From contig JBBSJP010000021.1 in assembly GCA_038257155.1 (NCBI GenBank), positions 6,021 to 70,020 of the forward strand: a DNA stretch of 64,000 nt. The letters run 5' to 3'. A program made the position numbers and the translations under genes. This stretch comes from JANJTY01 sp038257155. GTDB taxonomy: Bacteria > Pseudomonadota > Gammaproteobacteria > Xanthomonadales > Xanthomonadaceae. Below the pieces are notes generated by a model, which ran no database searches, was not told where the DNA came from, and saw only the letters and a list, made by a program, of their open reading frames with translations. This document shows positions 59,262-64,000 of the stretch, piece by piece (the first letter of the stretch is position 1; every line of letters begins with the position of its first letter).

Positions 59262-62200
59262 TCAGGGCTGCGCTTCGAAACTGTTGCGGAACGCGCACAG
59301 GTGCTCCGGAAGCACCAGGGGATCGGGCGCAGGACCCGCGACAACCGAGAAGGAACAGGTCTGATAGCTCGCCGCGGCACTGTTGTTTTCCAGCACCGGA
59401 TCATCCAGGTCGACGGGCACCAGCACTGCAGCCTGGCCGTATGCCGGCGAGGGTGCATCCGGCCGAACCGTGGCCACCAGCAGCACCGTGGCCGACTCGG
59501 TGCTTGTCAGGTCAAGGGTCAGAGCAACGTCGCCCATGCCAGATTCGGCACTGCAGGCCGCCGAGGGCATGCAACCCCAGGCGACATCCTGGAACGCGTC
59601 AACATCGATCGAGGCCGAGAGACTGGCTCCGATGACGTCTGCCGGCCCCAGGTTGCTCACCACGACTTCGAACTGCACCACTTCCAGATCGTCGTCGATG
59701 AAGTAGGCGCTACCCAACACCCGCATGCTGACCGACAGGTCGGCATCGGTCGGAGGCTCGATGGCGGGGTTCACCGTCACTTGCACGGCGCTGGAGTTGG
59801 CGCCGGCATAGGTGGCATCGCCGGCATAGCTTGCGCTGAAACTGTAGTCACCTTCGAGGTCGATCTGGATGGAACAGCTACCGACCGCTATCGCCGCGCT
59901 GCAACTCAGTGCGGCGCCATCCGACACCTGGATGCTACCGGAAGGCGTACCCGATCCCGGCGGCAGCACGCTGAGATTCCAGCTGAAGGTAATGCTGTCG
60001 CCTTCCGCAATGACGATGGGATCAGCGCCCAGGCTCAGTGCCGTGACCATCAACTGCACGTCCACATCTTCGCTGGCATTCGAGCCCAGGTGGGTTGCGG
60101 TCTCGGCGAACACACCGGAAACCGCTTGCACGCCAGTGCTCGCAAAGCTCAGCTGGCAGCTGTCGGCGACACTGCGGTCGATGCTGCAGCCGCTGCCGCC
60201 GCTCACCGCGACGATTGCATCGCCCGGCAAGGTCGGCGCGAGCAGATTCACGGTAACGACCTCACCCAAAACCGGCGTTGTCGTTGAAAGGCCAAGCGCG
60301 AAGCCGGTACTTATTTTCGCCACCGCCACGCTGGCGCTGTCCGAAGACGCCAGCAGGTCGTTGCTGCCGGCAAAGTCTGCTGTCACGTCGATGTCGCCTG
60401 CGACGTCGAACGCCAGCTGGCAGGAGCCGGCATTGGCCAGCACCTGGATGCTGCAGCCGAGTCCGCCGCTAACGACGACTTCCTCGCCATCGGTAATACC
60501 GCTGGTCGTGATGCTGGCCGTGACCGCAGTTCCGATCACGGCCGAGGCCGGCAGGCTCAGGCTGACGCTGGTCGGCGTACCCACCGCAAGCTGCGCAGTG
60601 GCAAACGCGGCGGCGAAATGATTGGCCGGGGCGTTCGAGTCGAGATAGCTCGCTTCCAGATCATAGAAGTCGAAGGCCGGGAAGGTACCAAGCGAACAAT
60701 CCATAGCCGGCAGGGTGATCGTGCAACCGTCGCCACCATCGATGCTGACAGTGAAGCTGCCCTCGGGCGTGCCGCCACCCGGCGCGAGCACCAGCAGGTT
60801 GGTGATCGAGGCAAAAACCTCGTCGGCCAGACCGGCCGGGTTTGGTGCGGCCGCCAGACCGAAGCTGATGGTCGCCGCTTCGACCCCGTGCTGCGCATCG
60901 CCGCTGGCGTCGAGAAAAGCCGCGTCGCCTGTGAAGCTTGCCGTCACGGTGCGGGGGCCGCTGCTGGCGGAAACCAGATCGCAACTGCCACTCGCCGCTG
61001 CCGCAACCGGCGCACAGGATTCTCCGCCGCTGCTTATCACCTGCACGCTACCGGTCGGCTGGATCCCGGGATTGGACAGGTTGGCAAGCGACCACTGCAC
61101 GGTATAGGTCTGCCCCACTACCGACGAGTCGCCATTGGCGCCACCCGAGGGAGTGATTGCATCGATGGCGATGCTGGTGGTGTCGCGGACGGCAGCGCCG
61201 AGGCGTGCCAGGCCATTGCGCCCCTCACCGGTGACGCGGGTGAACTCGCCACCGATCAGTACGGCATCAGCGCCGAGTGCGGCGATCTGCCGAATCGGCA
61301 TATCGGTACCTGGCTCCCAGGCCAGATCCACGGCGCCGGCACCCGTTACGCGGGCCAGATTCATGCGTGCCTGCGGACCGGCCAGCACGAAGCCGCCACC
61401 CACATAGACATTGCCACTCAGGGCATCGATTGCCAGTGCGTCAATGCGATCGCCCGAAGCTGCCAGCCAGGGGTTCCAGGCAAGGTCCACGGCGCCGGTG
61501 GCGGCATCGACGCGCGCCAGGTTCTGGCGCGACTCACCGCCGGCCGTATTGAACTGGCCGCCGACCAGCAGGCCATCGGGCGAAGACTGCAATGCCGCCA
61601 CCACCGCCAGGGTATTCAACTGGGCATCGAAACTCACGTCTGCCAGTCCAAGGCTGTCGTCGACCCGCACCAGGCCTGCGCGCGCCTGGCCACCCGCGGT
61701 GGTGAACTCGCCGCCCAGATACACCACACCGGTCGCGCTGTGCACGACGTGCACCAGATCATCCGGATTCGGATCCCAGGCGCTCGCGCCGCCAGCGCCG
61801 ACAGCACTCAGTTGCGCGACGAGATTGCGTCCCGCGCCGCCTGCCGAGGTGAAAAGTCCGCTTACGTAGACCTGTCCATTGTCCTCCGACAAGCTGGTCA
61901 CATCGGAATCGGCGCCGGGGTTCCAGGTGGCATTGAGGCTGGGCGCAAACGTCACCGGATCGAGATCGATCATCGCCAGCCGCGTGCGTGGCGTGGCGCC
62001 GTTGACTGCGTTGAAGCGACCACCAATGTATAGACGGTCGCCTGCTGGATCCTGTGCCACGTCCAGCCCCAGCACATCGCCAAAGGTGCCCAGGGACCAG
62101 CCAAGATCGAGGCTGTAGTCAGCATGCAGTCGCAGCAGGTTTGCGCGTGTGTGGTAAGTCGGATCGGCGCCGACGCGGACACCGTCGAATGTTCCGCCGA

Positions 62201-63455
62201 CAATCACGCCACCGGAGGAATCCATCGCGAATGCTTCAACCGTGCCCGGACCACCGGCGGTCGTGACAAAACCCGCATCGGGATCACCTGTGGCAGCAGC
62301 AAGTCGCGCGATGCCGCCTTCTCCGACGGCCTTGACGGTGGCAAAACTGCCGCCCACCAGCACCCTGCCAGCGGAATCAAGCGCGAGGGAAACTACCGCG
62401 CGATCCGCATTGGCGCTCCAGCCGGCCACCGCCGTGGCAGGCGAAGCATCCGGCAACTTGGCGACGCGCAGCTGCGACGCGCCGCCAATGTTGGCAAAGT
62501 CACCACCAGCATAGATCGAGCCGGCTGCGTCAAGCTGCAGGCTGCGCACGGCGCCGTCCGCATTCGGATTCCAGGCATCCAGAGCAGCGCCACTGGCCTT
62601 GGCCACCTTGGCCACATTGTTGCGCGTTACGCCCGCGGGAAAGCGACGGAACTGACCGCCAACATAGACGTGGGAAGCATCGCCGGTAATGCTGAAGACG
62701 CGCGCACCGCCTGCAGCCTGAACACCTGGATTCCAGGCAGCACCGCCGACTTCGTGCGCCGCCGTCGAGGCGATCACGCGCCCCAGTGCGCGCCGATTGG
62801 CCCCCGCGATACGGCGGATCTGGCCGCCGATATACAGCCGGTCATTGGTGATATCGAGGTGCAGGGCATAAACCGCATTGCCTTCGACGGCAGCGTTCCA
62901 GGCCAGCAGACTGCCGGCCGTGTCGTAGGCAGCGACGAGGGCACGGGGCGCGGTGAACGCGCCGCCGTAGAACACCTGGCCTGCGCCGGCCTGTACGGTG
63001 TGCGCGAACCCATTGAGGTTGGGTGCGAAGTTGGCGTCGATAGCGCCGCCGACCAGGGTGAAGCGTGCCGCGTGCGTCCGGGCCTGTCCGCCCGCGGCGG
63101 TGAATGCTCCTGCCAGATAGAGATCGTCACCATCACGGGTCATGGCCAGAACCGGTGCGTCGGTGCCGAGCAACCAGCTCGGATCCCAGCCGGCATCGGC
63201 CAGGTTTCCGTCAGCATCGACGCGCGCCAGGTTGGATCGCGCCACGCCGTTGACCTGGTCGAAATCGCCCGCGAGGACATAGAACTGGTTGCCCGCGTCC
63301 TCATAGGCAACGATGGCATTCACCGAACCTGCGACCTCGAAGCGCAGGTGTGGCGCAGCCTCGGGCGGTGGGAACACGCCCTGCGCCTGAACCAGCAGCG
63401 GCAGCAGCAGACATACCGAGGCAAGATGCCCCAACAGCTTTGACCAACGTGACAT
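59262..63455 (-). CDS. Large exported protein with delta-60-like propeller repeats and Ig-like domains
   Basis: Secreted protein of 1397 residues from ATG 63455 with signal peptide WSKLLGHLASVCLLLPLLVQA. Residues about 30-790 consist of about 12-14 repeats of roughly 55 residues with a YVGGxF / ARVDAATGAVDLAWNP pattern, like the delta-60 repeat of predicted beta-propellers. Residues about 790-1290 contain about five Ig-like modules with paired Cys (GGSGCSI, SCQLSF) ending GSNAS-type. A DUF11-like module follows (LSVSMRVLGSAYFIDDD). The C-terminus CAFRNSFEAQP recalls the FxxGFE tail I have seen on exported proteins of this order. An adhesin or surface protein is likely, function unknown. Same direction as and 62 bp upstream of the lytic transglycosylase gene. 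Confidence 0.85.
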   Translation of the reverse strand: MSRWSKLLGHLASVCLLLPLLVQAQGVFPPPEAAPHLRFEVAGSVNAIVAYEDAGNQFYVLAGDFDQVNGVARSNLARVDADGNLADAGWDPSWLLGTDAPVLAMTRDGDDLYLAGAFTAAGGQARTHAARFTLVGGAIDANFAPNLNGFAHTVQAGAGQVFYGGAFTAPRALVAAYDTAGSLLAWNAAVEGNAVYALHLDITNDRLYIGGQIRRIAGANRRALGRVIASTAAHEVGGAAWNPGVQAAGGARVFSITGDASHVYVGGQFRRFPAGVTRNNVAKVAKASGAALDAWNPNADGAVRSLQLDAAGSIYAGGDFANIGGASQLRVAKLPDASPATAVAGWSANADRAVVSLALDSAGRVLVGGSFATVKAVGEGGIARLAAATGDPDAGFVTTAGGPGTVEAFAMDSSGGVIVGGTFDGVRVGADPTYHTRANLLRLHADYSLDLGWSLGTFGDVLGLDVAQDPAGDRLYIGGRFNAVNGATPRTRLAMIDLDPVTFAPSLNATWNPGADSDVTSLSEDNGQVYVSGLFTSAGGAGRNLVAQLSAVGAGGASAWDPNPDDLVHVVHSATGVVYLGGEFTTAGGQARAGLVRVDDSLGLADVSFDAQLNTLAVVAALQSSPDGLLVGGQFNTAGGESRQNLARVDAATGAVDLAWNPWLAASGDRIDALAIDALSGNVYVGGGFVLAGPQARMNLARVTGAGAVDLAWEPGTDMPIRQIAALGADAVLIGGEFTRVTGEGRNGLARLGAAVRDTTSIAIDAITPSGGANGDSSVVGQTYTVQWSLANLSNPGIQPTGSVQVISSGGESCAPVAAAASGSCDLVSASSGPRTVTASFTGDAAFLDASGDAQHGVEAATISFGLAAAPNPAGLADEVFASITNLLVLAPGGGTPEGSFTVSIDGGDGCTITLPAMDCSLGTFPAFDFYDLEASYLDSNAPANHFAAAFATAQLAVGTPTSVSLSLPASAVIGTAVTASITTSGITDGEEVVVSGGLGCSIQVLANAGSCQLAFDVAGDIDVTADFAGSNDLLASSDSASVAVAKISTGFALGLSTTTPVLGEVVTVNLLAPTLPGDAIVAVSGGSGCSIDRSVADSCQLSFASTGVQAVSGVFAETATHLGSNASEDVDVQLMVTALSLGADPIVIAEGDSITFSWNLSVLPPGSGTPSGSIQVSDGAALSCSAAIAVGSCSIQIDLEGDYSFSASYAGDATYAGANSSAVQVTVNPAIEPPTDADLSVSMRVLGSAYFIDDDLEVVQFEVVVSNLGPADVIGASLSASIDVDAFQDVAWGCMPSAACSAESGMGDVALTLDLTSTESATVLLVATVRPDAPSPAYGQAAVLVPVDLDDPVLENNSAAASYQTCSFSVVAGPAPDPLVLPEHLCAFRNSFEAQP

Positions 63456-63884
63456 AAATCCCCCGATTCCATTCACGAACGTGCGAAAGACGGGGGCGCA
63501 AAACAACGCAGCGGCGAGCCACTGAGCCGGCATGGCCCCCTGTGTGGACCCCATCACGGGTCCGGAACATGCCGGAACGCGAATCCGGGCACATTGAAAA
63601 CGAGACCCAGTTCACATTTGTGCGGCGATAGTGCATCGACGCGACGCCAAAAACCGGGCGTATCAGGGGCAGGCCGACGAGTGGTCATTTGACCCGATCG
63701 AGCGGTGTCCTAATTTTTGGCAACGAACGTCGCCGACTCCCAAATGCACTGCTGACCAGGACCGGTTCCTGCGGGGATTTCTGCCGGTTCGAGTCACTCT
63801 GTGCTTGCTTGGCTCCCGTGGCACACGCACTCACATCGCACATTGCCGCTAAACTTGGCGTTTTTCCCGACCGGAGTAAGCGCC
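63456..63884. other. Intergenic region upstream of miaB
   Basis: This 429-bp divergent gap contains GGACCC/GGGTCC stem arms (63547-63564) that would lie in the 5' leader of the large exported protein. CCGGAGTAAG near 63871 is the miaB ribosome-binding site. I see no further gene; the small open frames have no recognisable protein. Confidence 0.4.
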
Positions 63885-64000
63885 ATGACCGGGAAGCCAG
63901 CCGCCAGCGGCAAGCTTTTCATCAAGACCCACGGCTGCCAGATGAACGAGTACGACTCGGCCAAGATGGCCGACGTGCTGGCCGCCAGCCACGGCCTCGA
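63885..64000 (+). CDS. miaB: tRNA-2-methylthio-N6-dimethylallyladenosine synthase (partial)
   Basis: N-terminal 38 residues of the radical-SAM methylthiotransferase that adds ms2 to i6A37 of tRNAs. The sequence KLFIKTHGCQMNEYDSAKMA is the MiaB start with the first cluster-binding Cys of the UPF0004 domain. The rest lies beyond the window. Confidence 0.93.
   Translation, partial: MTGKPAASGKLFIKTHGCQMNEYDSAKMADVLAASHGL

Noticed and set aside
1..64000. tRNA, rRNA, prophage, transposase, restriction or anti-phage defence genes
   Set aside because: None could be recognised on either strand; gene content and base composition look uniformly chromosomal.

Overview
The window looks like chromosomal DNA of a GC-rich gammaproteobacterium, most probably of the Lysobacterales (Xanthomonadales). 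The reasons are the sucC-pilS neighbourhood, the yggS-pilT-pilU and pyrB-ruvX-yqgE-tonB-gshB-pilGHIJK-chpABC order (also known from Pseudomonas aeruginosa), the petABC-sspAB cluster, and palindromic intergenic repeats whose heads start with GTAG. I cannot name a genus. Nearly all DNA is coding; no rRNA, tRNA, CRISPR array, phage or intact insertion sequence was seen.

Layout. 1-1.7 kb: sucD (cut by the window edge) and sucC. 1.9-6.0 kb: pilS without an adjacent pilR, an isoaspartyl peptidase, dgkA and a TerC protein. 6.0-6.5 kb: a 141-bp tandem repeat array. 6.5-12.7 kb: a MacAB-type efflux operon headed by a response regulator and sensor kinase, with hairpin repeats inside. 12.9-18.6 kb: a minor-pilin operon (fimT-pilW-pilX-pilV, the last two very large) divergent from a pilE-like gene. 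19-20.4 kb: ppnN. 20.8-34.9 kb: the whole Pil-Chp chemosensory operon, including a 2436-residue ChpA. 35.2-39.8 kb: gshB-tonB, pyrB-ruvX-yqgE and tag. 40-43.1 kb: pilU, pilT, yggS. 43.1-46 kb: an SDR gene, grxD, sodB and an orphan FbpC-like ATPase. 46-47.9 kb: a multi-hairpin array, purK and purE. 48-52.7 kb: a Trm112-like gene, a DUF1631 gene, nadC and a tail-anchored double-FHA protein. 52.8-56.9 kb: a DUF3301 gene, sspB-sspA and petC-petB-petA. 57-64 kb: a DegS-like protease, a lytic transglycosylase, a 1397-residue exported repeat protein and the start of miaB.

The main theme is type IV pili. The window holds both retraction ATPases (pilT, pilU), the signalling array that controls twitching and cAMP-type surface responses (pilGHIJK, chpABC), the sensor kinase pilS, and a set of minor pilins forming the probable pilus tip or priming complex. 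PilY1, the usual large tip protein, is not encoded here; the enlarged PilV-like and PilX-like proteins may take over part of its role (inference). The rest is housekeeping: TCA cycle, respiration (bc1), nucleotide and NAD synthesis, glutathione and iron/superoxide defence.

The most unusual parts are the intergenic structures (141-bp tandem palindromes with a second diverged copy 33 kb away, a head-to-head GTAG-repeat pair between 13-bp direct repeats, a run of five hairpins) and the enlarged minor pilins. All functional assignments rest on reading the sequence and recalled family features; no database search was run.
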